This document shows, piece by piece, positions 1-5,695 of a stretch of 15,006 nt of DNA. The stretch comes from DAOOVD01 sp035369845. GTDB taxonomy: Bacteria; Bacillota; Desulfotomaculia; Desulfotomaculales; Pelotomaculaceae. The stretch spans positions 1 through 15,006 of the forward strand of contig DAOOVD010000056.1 in the NCBI GenBank assembly GCA_035369845.1. The letters are read 5' to 3'. Position 1 is the first letter of the stretch. Each line of letters starts with the position of its first letter. Under the pieces are notes generated by a model, which did no database searches, was not told the DNA's origin, and saw nothing but the letters and a program-made list of their open reading frames with translations. Made by a program: the position numbers and the translations under genes.

Positions 1-40
1 ATGAACATGCAAAAAAAACTTGCCTGGCAGGACTACTTTA

Positions 41-116
41 TGAGCAAGATTACAGTATACCGAACGGTATGTACGGTGGTGTGAGAGGACAGGGGCAATC
101 ACCCCTCCTACTCGAT
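41..116 (+). mobile_element. Probable 3' end of a group II intron (domain V/VI-like)
   Basis: Two folds resemble the last domains of a bacterial group II intron. A domain VI-like hairpin pairs GAG (83-85) and AGG (86-88) with CCT (107-109) and CTC (111-113), and AGGGG (91-95) with CCCCT (102-106). A single A at 110 is left unpaired, as expected for the branch-point adenosine a few bases before the 3' splice site, which would then be near 116. Just upstream, ATACC (57-61) pairs with GGTAT (66-70) over a 4-base loop. A GT bulge follows, then ACGGT (73-77) faces ACAGT (52-56) with one mismatch, as in domain V. The lower domain V strand is poor and the AGC catalytic triad is not clear, so this may be a decayed copy. 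The rest of the intron would lie upstream of the window. Confidence 0.5.
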
Positions 117-121
117 TGTGC

Positions 122-149
122 TTGCAGTTGGATTTTGCTGTGGTATAAT
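122..149 (+). promoter_or_regulatory. SigA-type promoter of the first toxin-antitoxin pair
   Basis: TTGCAG (122-127) is followed by a 16-bp spacer and a perfect TATAAT (144-149). A TG at 141-142 gives an extended -10. It lies 20 bp before the antitoxin start and directly after the presumed intron end. Confidence 0.75.
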
Positions 150-169
150 CTTGGCAGGAGGTGTTTTTG

Positions 170-403
170 ATGTCTATAAACACTTCATTAAAAGAAGAAG
201 TTCTCAAACAACTCAATGCTCTGCCATACGAGCAGCAGCTCCGCGTGCTGGATTTTGTGCGTGCGCTTGTTACCTCCAGTCCAGCAGGCGTACCCGGCAA
301 ACAACTCCTTCGTTTTGCAGGTGCCATTGAAGAAAATGATTTGAAAATAATGCAGCAGGCTATTGAAAGTGGCTGTGAAAAGGTCGACTTTAATGAGTGG
401 TAG
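170..403 (+). CDS. Small antitoxin-like protein (DUF2281-like), partner of downstream PIN toxin
   Basis: This 77-residue protein is probably the antitoxin of the PIN toxin that follows. The N-terminal half (SLKEEVLKQLNALPYEQQLR, then VLDFVRAL) is helical and resembles the DUF2281 type of small antitoxin, in which a leading helical segment precedes a C-terminal tail that wraps the toxin. The start is the ATG at 170, because AGGAGG (156-161) sits 8 bases upstream. A GTG at 161 overlaps that ribosome site and is unlikely. The stop overlaps the toxin start by 11 bp, so the two genes are translationally coupled. They share the promoter at 122-149 and the terminator at 796-827. The family name is by sequence impression; the antitoxin role is inferred mainly from position. 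Confidence 0.75.
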   Translation: MSINTSLKEEVLKQLNALPYEQQLRVLDFVRALVTSSPAGVPGKQLLRFAGAIEENDLKIMQQAIESGCEKVDFNEW

Positions 404-782
404 TTTTCTGCTGGACACAAATATTGTCATAGCCTTACTGGCCAATGAGAAGCTTGTATTGGAAAAATTAGCAAAAGCAGAAAGGGTATTTATGCCAAGT
501 ATTGTCTTGGGAGAGCTTATTTTTGGTGCCTATAAATCCAGACGGGCAGATGAAAACCTTGCCCGGGTGGATGAACTTGCTGCCGGGAGCGCTATTCTTA
601 ATTGTGATGCTTCGACTGGAAGGTACTACGGCAAAATTAAGAACAATCTACGCCTAAAAGGTCGTCCAATTCCAGAAAATGATATCTGGATCGCAGCCAT
701 TGCCCAACAGTATGGTTTAACTCTAATTTCGCGTGATGTGCACTTTAGTGAAGTTGATGATTTATTACTTGAGGTCTGGTAA
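393..782 (+). CDS. vapC: VapC-type PIN-domain ribonuclease toxin
   Basis: A 129-residue PIN-domain protein. PIN toxins of the VapC family are Mg2+-dependent endoribonucleases that cut tRNA or rRNA and are held inactive by a cognate antitoxin. The acidic residues of the active site are all present: D8 in LLDTNIVI, E41 in GELIFGA, D97 in ENDIWIAA and D115 in SRDVHF. Length and motif order fit a complete VapC. The ATG at 393 lies inside the end of the antitoxin gene; a TTG at 363 would add ten residues that do not belong to the PIN fold. It is the second gene of a two-gene operon with its own terminator, a typical self-contained module. The RNA target cannot be told from sequence. Confidence 0.9.
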   Translation: MSGSFLLDTNIVIALLANEKLVLEKLAKAERVFMPSIVLGELIFGAYKSRRADENLARVDELAAGSAILNCDASTGRYYGKIKNNLRLKGRPIPENDIWIAAIAQQYGLTLISRDVHFSEVDDLLLEVW

Positions 783-795
783 AAAGATTCAGGAG

Positions 796-827
796 CCCCC
801 GCTGCCGCAACCGGCGCGGGGGTTTTT
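796..827 (+). terminator. Intrinsic terminator after the first toxin-antitoxin pair
   Basis: CCCCCGC (796-802) pairs perfectly with GCGGGGG (816-822) over a 13-base loop and is followed by five T (823-827). It lies 14 bp after the toxin stop. Confidence 0.85.
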
Positions 828-1019
828 GTCGATGAAATTTTGCATACGGCGGGAGGAAAAATTACCATCTTATCGAAATAATAAGCAAATAGTAATTGCA
901 GCCACATTTACCAGAAATATTTTGACTATAGCCAATTTTTTAAAGAAGTGTATATATGGCTAAAACATCAGCGGCGAGAACCGCGCCCGGACTCCAGCCG
1001 ATTCTCTACCTGAACCTGC
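828..1019. other. Non-coding spacer
   Basis: No convincing gene is seen between the terminator and the nuclease remnant. An open frame opens at 956 (start MAKTSAARTAPG), but it has no ribosome site, an implausible composition, and runs through a terminator-like hairpin into the remnant in the wrong frame. The AT-rich stretch 880-950 could hold degraded promoters, but no well-spaced pair was found. Confidence 0.5.
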
Positions 1020-1045
1020 GCCCCTTCTTTGTGGGGGGGCTTTTT
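1020..1045 (+). terminator. Terminator-like hairpin
   Basis: GCCCC (1020-1024) pairs with GGGGC (1036-1040), followed by TTTTT (1041-1045). The stem is short (5 bp). It is not clearly attached to a gene and may be left from a lost unit. Confidence 0.4.
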
Positions 1046-1099
1046 CTGGCTGTTTTTACTGCCCCATTCATGCGCGGGCTCTTTTTCCAGCCCGAACTG

Positions 1100-1561
1100 C
1101 TGGAAATGCAGATGCTCGTGACCAGGTCCACGACGAACCGGACAACTTCAAACTTGACTTTCCCTTCCTGGATGTTTTACGCTTCCGCTTTTACAAGCTG
1201 GAACTAAAGAAACTGTACTGGCGGGACTATATTGCCGATGACAACCCCGTAGCCGCTGCCCTTTTAAACAAGATGGGCTTTAAGCCGGAAGAAAAAGCGC
1301 AGGTGAAACTGGAATTCATGCGCATGCAGATCACTACCAACTGGTACGAGAAGGGCCGGGAAGAAGGCAAGATTGAAAAGGCACAAGAAGTTATCTGCAA
1401 ATTCCTGGCGAGGAGATTTGGGAGCCAATATTCAGGAAAAAGTGCGGCAACTGATTGACATGGAGGCACTTGACAATACTCTGTCGGAGCTATTTGCTGC
1501 AAATTCGCTTGAAGAGGCGCAGAGTATTATCTGGAACGCTGTAGGCAAGTCGCTTCAGTAA
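1100..1561 (+). pseudogene. Truncated, frameshifted Rpn/PD-(D/E)XK nuclease-like protein with DUF4351-like tail
   Basis: Frame 1 from about 1110 reads DNFKLDFPFLDVLRFRFYKL, then ELKKLYWRDYIADDNPVAAA and LLNKMGFKPEEKAQVKLEFM. This is the C-terminal half of the Rpn/'putative transposase' nuclease family (PD-(D/E)XK fold), where the LxWRDF and NPVAAALL motifs are characteristic. The frame then reaches a stop at 1456-1458, but family-like sequence continues in frame 2 (ANIQEKVRQLIDMEALDNTL, then SELFAANSLEEAQSIIW) to the stop at 1559-1561. This is a DUF4351-like helical tail. Removing one base near 1420-1423 would rejoin the frames, giving ICKFLARRFG joined to ANIQEK. The N-terminal nuclease core with its catalytic residues is missing, with only unrelated sequence before about 1100. 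It is therefore a 5'-truncated, frameshifted remnant. The exact left edge is uncertain. Confidence 0.75.
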
Positions 1562-1675
1562 GGGTAATCAGGCTTCCCTGGAGTACGTAGTAGGTAGATA
1601 AAGGCTGTTTTTGTTGAAACCCTGGCTGGCCTGAGCGGGCCGGGTTGTAAACAGGAGAAAAGCGGAGCGTGTGGT

Positions 1676-2158
1676 ATGCAGCGGTGGATTTTAGTTGTGG
1701 CCTGTCTTGCGGCCGTGTTTTATTTTTCCTCAAAACCTTTCTCCGAGCAGGACTTAAGGGCGGAAATAAACAGGTACGGAAGGATTGTGCGGGAAGTAAG
1801 GGAGCTTCCGCCGGTGAGCTTTTCCTACGGCGGGGAAAGGGTGGACAGCCGTTTGTATCCTGTTGATTTCGTTCAGTTCTAGCTGCGCAAGGGGGCGCAC
1901 CTGTTGGTGTACGGGCTGCTCGGGATGGCTCTGGCCGGGGCGCTGGGGGCGGCCGGCTTGAAGGGAGCCGGGCGGTGGGTCAATGCGGGAATGCTTGTGT
2001 TTCTTGTCGCGGTTTTTGACGAGCTGAACCAGATGAGCGTTCCGGGGCGGACCGGAAGGCCCCTGGATATCCTTGCGGACATGGCCGGGTTTTTTCTTTT
2101 TGCTGTTGTGGCCGGTTTGTATAGCCTGATAGCGGGGGTAAAAAGAAAAGGCGCCTAG
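1676..2158 (+). pseudogene. VanZ-like membrane protein interrupted by an in-frame amber codon
   Basis: Starting at ATG 1676 (GGAG at 1664-1667), the frame encodes a membrane-anchored start (MQRWILVVACLAAVFYFSS) and an extracytoplasmic stretch. A TAG at 1880-1882 then interrupts it. The same frame continues at once with LRKGAHLLVYGLLGMALAG, the VanZ signature region (RKxAHxxxY). It goes on with VFDELNQMSVPGRTGRPLDI and LADMAGFFLF, also typical of VanZ, to a TAG at 2156-2158. Ignoring the amber gives 160 codons, a normal VanZ-like length, with no frameshift and no other lesion. VanZ-family proteins are membrane proteins; the founding member gives low-level teicoplanin resistance and most are uncharacterised. 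This is either a very recent pseudogene, a sequencing difference, or a codon that is read through. A distal product from a start inside the second half is possible but has no clear ribosome site. Confidence 0.8.
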
Positions 2159-2290
2159 TCCGGAACTTGGCTCTTGTTATGTTGTAAAAGTTCAAGGGTT
2201 TTACGGGTGTGAATGGCTTTCAGTTGGTACGTCTCTTAACCGGCGAACGAAATTTTCTCCGGTCTCTTCCATGTCTTTCCATATTAGTAA

Positions 2291-2662
2291 TTATTTAGCC
2301 AATTTTTCCAAACTGGCGATTCTGGAAACAAGATAGCGGGTATCGATTTCAATGCTGTCAAGCCGTTGGTCAAGGTGTCTCTGGAGATTTTCAATTTGAT
2401 CCCCTCTTAGAGTAAAGCCGTCAAAGAGGGCGCGGACTTTTTCAATGACTTCATTCTCCATGCAGAGCTCAAGCTTGTCTACCTTGCTTTCTAACCTGCT
2501 CTGGCCCTGTTCCAGGGCGGCCAGTCTCTCATTGACCGGGTTGAACTCATCTCTTATTTCCTGCTGGCCCTGTTCCAGGGCAGCCAGTCTCTCATTGACG
2601 GGTTTTAACTCCTGTTGGATGACAGCGCGGAGCATGTTAGCCAATTCATTATTGTCCGGCAT
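2291..2662 (-). CDS. Coiled-coil protein of unknown function
   Basis: A 123-residue, soluble, highly charged protein with no signal peptide or membrane segment. It contains a duplicated 21-residue unit: PVNERLAALEQGQ occurs twice, separated by exactly 63 bp at the DNA level, equal to three coiled-coil heptads. More heptad-like sequence follows (ESKVDKLELCMENEVIEKV) with a last helix (ENLQRHLDQRLDSIEID). It is probably a parallel homo-oligomeric coiled coil. Start choice is firm: AAAGGAGA (2671-2678) lies 8 bases before the ATG. Upstream on the same strand lies the remnant of a DUF6922/AbiEii pair, whose stop (2679-2681) abuts this ribosome site, so the gene was probably once the third member of that operon. 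No function can be assigned. Confidence 0.7.
   Translation of the reverse strand: MPDNNELANMLRAVIQQELKPVNERLAALEQGQQEIRDEFNPVNERLAALEQGQSRLESKVDKLELCMENEVIEKVRALFDGFTLRGDQIENLQRHLDQRLDSIEIDTRYLVSRIASLEKLAK
2501..2605 (-). repeat. Two copies of a 42-bp direct repeat inside the coiled-coil gene
   Basis: Copies at 2501-2542 and 2564-2605 begin CTGGCCCTGTTCCAGGGC and are nearly identical at nucleotide level, with a 63-bp period that keeps the reading frame. This points to a recent tandem duplication. Confidence 0.85.
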
Positions 2663-2678
2663 TCTAGCGGTCTCCTTT

Positions 2679-2945
2679 CATTTTAATTCCATTTTTTTCA
2701 TTTCATCCAGGATAGCTGCCGCCTGCTTTTCAAAGTATTTTTTTATTTCCGGCTAGGTTGCAGTTTTCTTAAGCATGATAATTTCATCTCTGGATCTGTC
2801 TGCGTCTTCAAAATAAGCTTCTGTCGTCGCTGTGTTCGAGAAGTCTCTCAATGATAAAAAAGCAATCTGCTTTCGTATCTAACGATTCAAAGTAAACGTC
2901 CCAAAAAAAATGGTTTTGTAAACATAGATGGAGGGGGCATTGATT
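2679..2945 (-). pseudogene. Decayed, internally deleted copy of the DUF6922/AbiEii-like gene pair
   Basis: This stretch is a clear second copy of parts of the pair at 3833-4737. Bases 2816-2945 match 4614-4743 (start of the DUF6922-like gene). Bases about 2698-2815 match about 3855-3973 (end of the AbiEii-like gene). The sequence between, 3974-4613 (640 bp), is missing, with the joint at 2815/2816 in a short A-rich identity. Two further lesions are visible. A run of seven T in the intact gene is eight here, shifting the frame after MPPPSMFTKPFF. The W codon of KKTAKWPEI is TAG here (2753-2755 on the plus strand). The remaining tail, KYFEKQAAAILDEMKKMELK, ends with TGA at 2679-2681, directly in front of the ribosome site of the coiled-coil gene. 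It cannot make either protein. Confidence 0.9.
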
Positions 2946-3082
2946 AAACCTTTCCAAAACAAGTGTTTGGTTATATTATACAGTTTGGGATGGTTTTAAG
3001 GAAGACCTGGAAGCTAAAAATTTGTTGGATTGAAAGTAATTTTTAATGAGATTTTATGGGACACATACCCCGGATAGAGCCG

Positions 3083-3111
3083 TTGACACCGGGCTGACAT
3101 AATGTTATCAT
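3083..3111 (+). promoter_or_regulatory. SigA-type promoter of the second toxin-antitoxin pair
   Basis: A perfect TTGACA (3083-3088), a 17-bp spacer and TATCAT (3106-3111) with an extended TG at 3103-3104. The -10 region overlaps a short AT-rich near-palindrome (ATAATGTTAT), a possible autoregulatory site for the ribbon-helix-helix antitoxin. It lies 36 bp before the antitoxin start. Confidence 0.8.
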
Positions 3112-3147
3112 AAATTCAATCATGCTGTTAGGAGTGATAAAATAAAA

Positions 3148-3396
3148 ATGTTGCGAACCCAGATACAGCTTACCGAGCAGCAGGTTGCCGCTTTGAAAGC
3201 CCGGGCGGCCGCTGAAGGAGTTTCCCTGGCCGAGTTAATCCGCCGGTGCATCGATCAAGCGCTTACTTCCTCAGCGGGTCCGGAGCCGACAGAACGAATC
3301 CGGCGCGCTGCCGCTATTGCCGGCCGTTTCCGCTCCGGTGCGGGAGATCTGGCGGTTAACCACGACAAATACCTGGCGGAGGCTTTTGACAAATGA
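3148..3396 (+). CDS. vapB: Ribbon-helix-helix (CopG/VapB-like) antitoxin
   Basis: An 82-residue protein with a typical N-terminal ribbon-helix-helix fold. The beta strand is LRTQIQLTEQQV, followed by helices ALKARAAAEGVSLAELIRRC and IDQAL. Such dimers bind an operator in their own promoter through the paired strands, and the disordered C-terminal part (here from about residue 42, ending in NHDKYLAEAFDK) blocks the toxin active site. The ribosome site TAGGAG (3129-3134) lies 13 bases before the ATG, a rather long gap, but no other start fits. Its stop overlaps the toxin start as ATGA, so toxin synthesis is coupled to antitoxin translation. Promoter at 3083-3111. The role is inferred from family and position. 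Confidence 0.88.
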   Translation: MLRTQIQLTEQQVAALKARAAAEGVSLAELIRRCIDQALTSSAGPEPTERIRRAAAIAGRFRSGAGDLAVNHDKYLAEAFDK

Positions 3397-3803
3397 GTGT
3401 TTACGTGGACACATCGGCTTTTCTGGCCGTTCTGGATGCCGACGACGAAAACCACGAAGCGGCAAGAAAAGTATGGACCGATCTGCTGGATTCCCGCGAG
3501 GCTATCGTCTGCAACAGTTACGTGTTGGTGGAGACCTATGCCCTGGTGCAGCACCGGTTAGGCATGGAGGCAGTGAGGGCTTTTCACGAAGACGTTTTTC
3601 CCGTCCTGAAGGTGGAATGGATAGATGATTCCCTTCACCGGCAGGCCGCCAACGCCCTGCTCACCGCCAACAGGAGAAATTTGAGTCTGGTTGATTGCGC
3701 CAGTTTTACCACTATGCGGCGTCTGGCCATCAAAAAAGCTTTTGCTTTCGATAAACATTTTTCCGAGCAAGGATTTACAAGCATGCCGGCAGTTTTAACC
3801 TGA
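3393..3803 (+). CDS. vapC: PIN-domain toxin (VapC-like)
   Basis: A 136-residue PIN-domain protein and predicted Mg2+-dependent RNase, toxin partner of the ribbon-helix-helix protein just upstream (4-bp ATGA overlap). The active-site acids can be placed as D6 (YVDTSAF), E47 (VLVETYAL), D101 (LSLVDCASF) and D120 (AFDKHF). The first and last motifs, with SLVDCASF, are typical of the subgroup whose members cleave structured RNA such as tRNA or the 23S sarcin-ricin loop. The target here is not deducible. It is unlike the toxin at 393-782 in sequence, so the two modules are not recent duplicates. No strong terminator follows, and the minus-strand AbiEii-like gene converges on it 30 bp away. Confidence 0.9.
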   Translation: MSVYVDTSAFLAVLDADDENHEAARKVWTDLLDSREAIVCNSYVLVETYALVQHRLGMEAVRAFHEDVFPVLKVEWIDDSLHRQAANALLTANRRNLSLVDCASFTTMRRLAIKKAFAFDKHFSEQGFTSMPAVLT

Positions 3804-3832
3804 TTAGTCGCGGTCCCCATTTTTACTCAATC

Positions 3833-4486
3833 TCATGAATATATGTTTGATTTTCTCATTTCATCCAGGATGGCTGCTGCCTGCTTTTCAAAGTATTTTT
3901 TTATCTCGGGCCATTTTGCGGTTTTCTTAAGCATGATAATTTCATCTCTGGATCTGTCCGCGTCTTCAAAATAGGTGAGGCTCATTATCAGGTGTTTTAT
4001 ATTGATCTGCAGGTAAGAGTATTTCTTTTTATAGAGGTCGAATATTTCTTTTAGAGGTATGGCTTCGGTGGAAATGAAATATATGTCGATGAAGTCCTTT
4101 TTGCTTCCCCGGCTGCCGATGGCGTCCAGTTTGATTGGGGCCAGATCCCTTAAATCCGCGACAGGGCATCCGGAAAAAATATGGGCCGGAAAGGCGAGAC
4201 GGGGTGCATAAAAAAGGAAACTCACCTTTACGTTGTTGAAAATACCGTGCAGCGTGCCTTTTTTCATGTCCGTAAGAATAAACTCCCCCGCGCCGTGCAG
4301 TTCGTCCCGGAGTGAAGAAACGTCGAAATCGTGGGGGGTGAAAAAGTCGAAGTCCTCGGAGATGCGATGGCCCAGGTGGAGTGCGACGGCAGTGCCTCCG
4401 GCCAGATAAAAACCCTGAAAGTTTTGGATGCCGGCTAATCGTTCCAGGACCTCGCGCCTGCCCGGTGGGAGAGCGGCTGTAAACAC
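3833..4486 (-). CDS. AbiEii/AbiGii-type nucleotidyltransferase (toxin-like)
   Basis: A 217-residue protein of the DNA polymerase beta-like nucleotidyltransferase superfamily, AbiEii/AbiGii group (DUF1814-like). The core is GFYLAGGTAVALHLGHR, with the G30-G31 motif, followed by SEDFDFFT holding the metal-binding D45 and D47. A second conserved block, PIKLDAIGSRGSKKDFIDIY, holds K119, K129-K130, D131 and D134. In type IV AbiE systems this protein is the toxin and modifies RNA with nucleotides, and some systems give phage abortive infection. The start is a GTG at 4486 preceded by GGGGG on the minus strand; it lies 52 bp inside the end of the upstream DUF6922-like gene, which implies coupled translation. 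The usual AbiEi-type winged-helix antitoxin is absent; the DUF6922-like protein takes its place. A decayed copy lies at 2679-2945. Confidence 0.85.
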   Translation of the reverse strand: MFTAALPPGRREVLERLAGIQNFQGFYLAGGTAVALHLGHRISEDFDFFTPHDFDVSSLRDELHGAGEFILTDMKKGTLHGIFNNVKVSFLFYAPRLAFPAHIFSGCPVADLRDLAPIKLDAIGSRGSKKDFIDIYFISTEAIPLKEIFDLYKKKYSYLQINIKHLIMSLTYFEDADRSRDEIIMLKKTAKWPEIKKYFEKQAAAILDEMRKSNIYS

Positions 4487-4737
4487 TTCAGTTCCCCCTC
4501 TTTTAGACTGAAATATGATTTCCAGAAGTAACCCGTCTTGCGTGAAAGGGAACGGCTGTTTTTTATTACTTCCAGAAGCTGCTGGTCGGAGTAATTGTTC
4601 AGAAGCCAGAAAAAGCTTCTGTCGTCGCTGTGTTCGAGAAGTCGCTCAATAATAAAGAAGCAGTCTGCTTTCGTATCCAGAGATTCAAAGTGAATGTCCC
4701 AAAAAAACGGTTTTGTGAAAATGGGCAAAGGGGGCAT
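4435..4737 (-). CDS. DUF6922-like small protein, probable antitoxin partner of the nucleotidyltransferase
   Basis: About 100 residues with the pattern KPFFWDIHFESLDTKADCFF, then IIERLLEHSDDRSFFWLLNN and SRSLSRKTGYFW. This matches the DUF6922 type of short protein commonly encoded just before AbiEii-like nucleotidyltransferases. It is likely the antitoxin or its regulator; this is inferred from context. The start at 4737 is chosen because AAAGGAG (4748-4754) precedes it and because homology with the decayed copy stops right there. An in-frame ATG at 4806 (with GAGGTG in front) would add 23 residues and cannot be excluded. The C-terminal 17 codons overlap the start of the next gene in another frame, and the tail after YFSLKEGELK does not look conserved. 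Confidence 0.72.
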   Translation of the reverse strand: MPPLPIFTKPFFWDIHFESLDTKADCFFIIERLLEHSDDRSFFWLLNNYSDQQLLEVIKNSRSLSRKTGYFWKSYFSLKEGELKCLQPLSHRAGARSWND

Positions 4738-4877
4738 TTCATTAAAACTCCTTTCGCGAATGAAGGCTATTTTACTCGAAATTCGGTCGCAATCAATGGC
4801 CATCATGCGTCACCTCAGCGATAATTTCCTGCAGGGCTATCCTGTATCGGGGATAAGATCATTACGAGTATTTTTCT

Positions 4878-5279
4878 CTAGAAATTTTTTTGTATAAATT
4901 CCGGTGCTCTTAGTATTTTTATCCCCTGGTATTCGGCCAGTTGCAGCAAATGTTTGTCGCCTGAAATAATGTGACTCGATTCCCCGGCAATTGCGCACTC
5001 GATAATCTTGTTGTCGTCCGGGTCCGAATCAATGACATTGATATTTTGGGTGGTTTTTACCAATAAGGCATTAGGCAGCAGCCTTCCGATAAAACCGTCG
5101 ATCTCTTCTTCTGTAAAGCCGAATTTGGGGTATTTGACAACTTTATAGAATTCGCACAAAATTTGTGCAGAAAGGCAAAGTTCCAATTTGGATTCCAGTA
5201 CCATTTCGATAACGGCAGCTTCCGCGCCGTTCCAACCAAGAGCCGAGACAAGGACATTGGTGTCGACAGTTGTCCTCAT
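4878..5279 (-). CDS. PIN-domain toxin (COG1569-like)
   Basis: A 133-residue PIN-domain protein of the COG1569 'putative toxin-antitoxin system toxin component' type. It begins MRTTVDTNVLVSAL and contains the family-typical pieces LVSALGW, AQILCEFYKVV, DPDDNKIIECAI and SGDKHLL. Active-site acids are D6, E43, D88/D89 and D108. It is a predicted RNase inhibited by the AbrB-type protein encoded just upstream. The start is the ATG at 5279, which overlaps the antitoxin stop as ATGA; an upstream in-frame start at 5303 would read into the antitoxin gene. The pair is transcribed from the promoter at 5574-5602. It is a third PIN subtype, unrelated in detail to the other two in the window. Confidence 0.9.
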   Translation of the reverse strand: MRTTVDTNVLVSALGWNGAEAAVIEMVLESKLELCLSAQILCEFYKVVKYPKFGFTEEEIDGFIGRLLPNALLVKTTQNINVIDSDPDDNKIIECAIAGESSHIISGDKHLLQLAEYQGIKILRAPEFIQKNF

Positions 5280-5539
5280 TCTTCCTTGATTCCCCGCGCC
5301 CATTTAATTGCTTTCTCAACATCTTCGGGGGTTATGTTTTCTTTTTGAAACCTCTCCCTGATCGGCCTGGCAAATTCCTTGAAATCAACTGGCGATTGCA
5401 TTTTCTTTAATTCCACACTCGAACCTTTTTTTTCAAAAAGAATATAGTCGCCTTCCTTAACATTAAGAGCTTTCCGCAACTCAAGGGGAACTGTTACCTG
5501 TCCCTTGGTCGTTATCCGGGAAATATAGAGTTCGGACAT
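5276..5539 (-). CDS. AbrB/MazE-type (SpoVT-AbrB) antitoxin and transcription regulator
   Basis: An 87-residue protein with an N-terminal swapped-hairpin AbrB domain (residues 1-47: SRITTKGQVTVPLELRKALN, then VKEGDYILFEKKG). The motif ITTKGQVTVP is diagnostic. The C-terminal part (about 50-87, DFKEFARPIRERF, EDVEKAIKWARG) is helical and would bind the PIN toxin. Such antitoxins usually repress their own promoter as dimers or toxin complexes. The start at 5539 is set by GAGGTG (5547-5552) with a 7-base gap; the longer frame upstream (to 5602) would run through the promoter. The gene is divergent from the DUF1659 operon, and a half-site in its -35 region recurs as a full palindrome in that operon's promoter. 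Confidence 0.92.
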   Translation of the reverse strand: MSELYISRITTKGQVTVPLELRKALNVKEGDYILFEKKGSSVELKKMQSPVDFKEFARPIRERFQKENITPEDVEKAIKWARGIKEE

Positions 5540-5573
5540 ACAGCAACACCTCGGTAATAATTTCTTACTACAT

Positions 5574-5602
5574 ATTATATACCAACATTTCTTACCAGTC
5601 AA
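5574..5602 (-). promoter_or_regulatory. Promoter of the AbrB/PIN pair
   Basis: On the minus strand, TTGACT (plus 5597-5602) is followed by a 17-bp spacer and TATAAT (plus 5574-5579), 34 bp before the antitoxin start. The -35 overlaps the half-site CTGGTAA (plus-strand TTACCAG at 5592-5598) that is palindromic in the opposing promoter. Confidence 0.85.
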
Positions 5603-5660
5603 ATTTTATCTTTATGCAGTACTTATATTAGTTATTAAATAATTTTATAAAAAATACGCA

Positions 5661-5689
5661 TTGACACTTTGTTACCAGTCTGGTAATAT
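5661..5689 (+). promoter_or_regulatory. Promoter of the DUF1659-DUF2922-YvrJ operon
   Basis: TTGACA (5661-5666), a 17-bp spacer and TAATAT (5684-5689) with an extended TG at 5681-5682. The predicted start of transcription is near 5696, leaving a leader of about 120 bases. The spacer is filled by a palindrome and the start point by a LexA-like box. Confidence 0.85.
5672..5686. promoter_or_regulatory. Palindromic operator between -35 and -10
   Basis: TTACCAGTCTGGTAA is a perfect 7-bp inverted repeat around one central base. A dimeric repressor here would exclude RNA polymerase. The same half-site with its next two bases (TTACCAGTC) occurs at 5592-5600 in the divergent AbrB promoter, so the binder could be the AbrB-type antitoxin or another shared regulator. 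That assignment is inference. Confidence 0.65.
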
Positions 5690-5695
5690 GACAAT

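Noticed and set aside
1..84. Short frame MNMQKKLAWQDYFMSK as the tail of a protein gene
   Set aside because: It overlaps the domain V-like RNA fold, is not like the end of an intron reverse transcriptase, and has no visible start signal within the window.
956..1207. Open frame starting MAKTSAARTAPG
   Set aside because: It has no ribosome site, crosses a terminator-like hairpin and enters the nuclease remnant out of frame.
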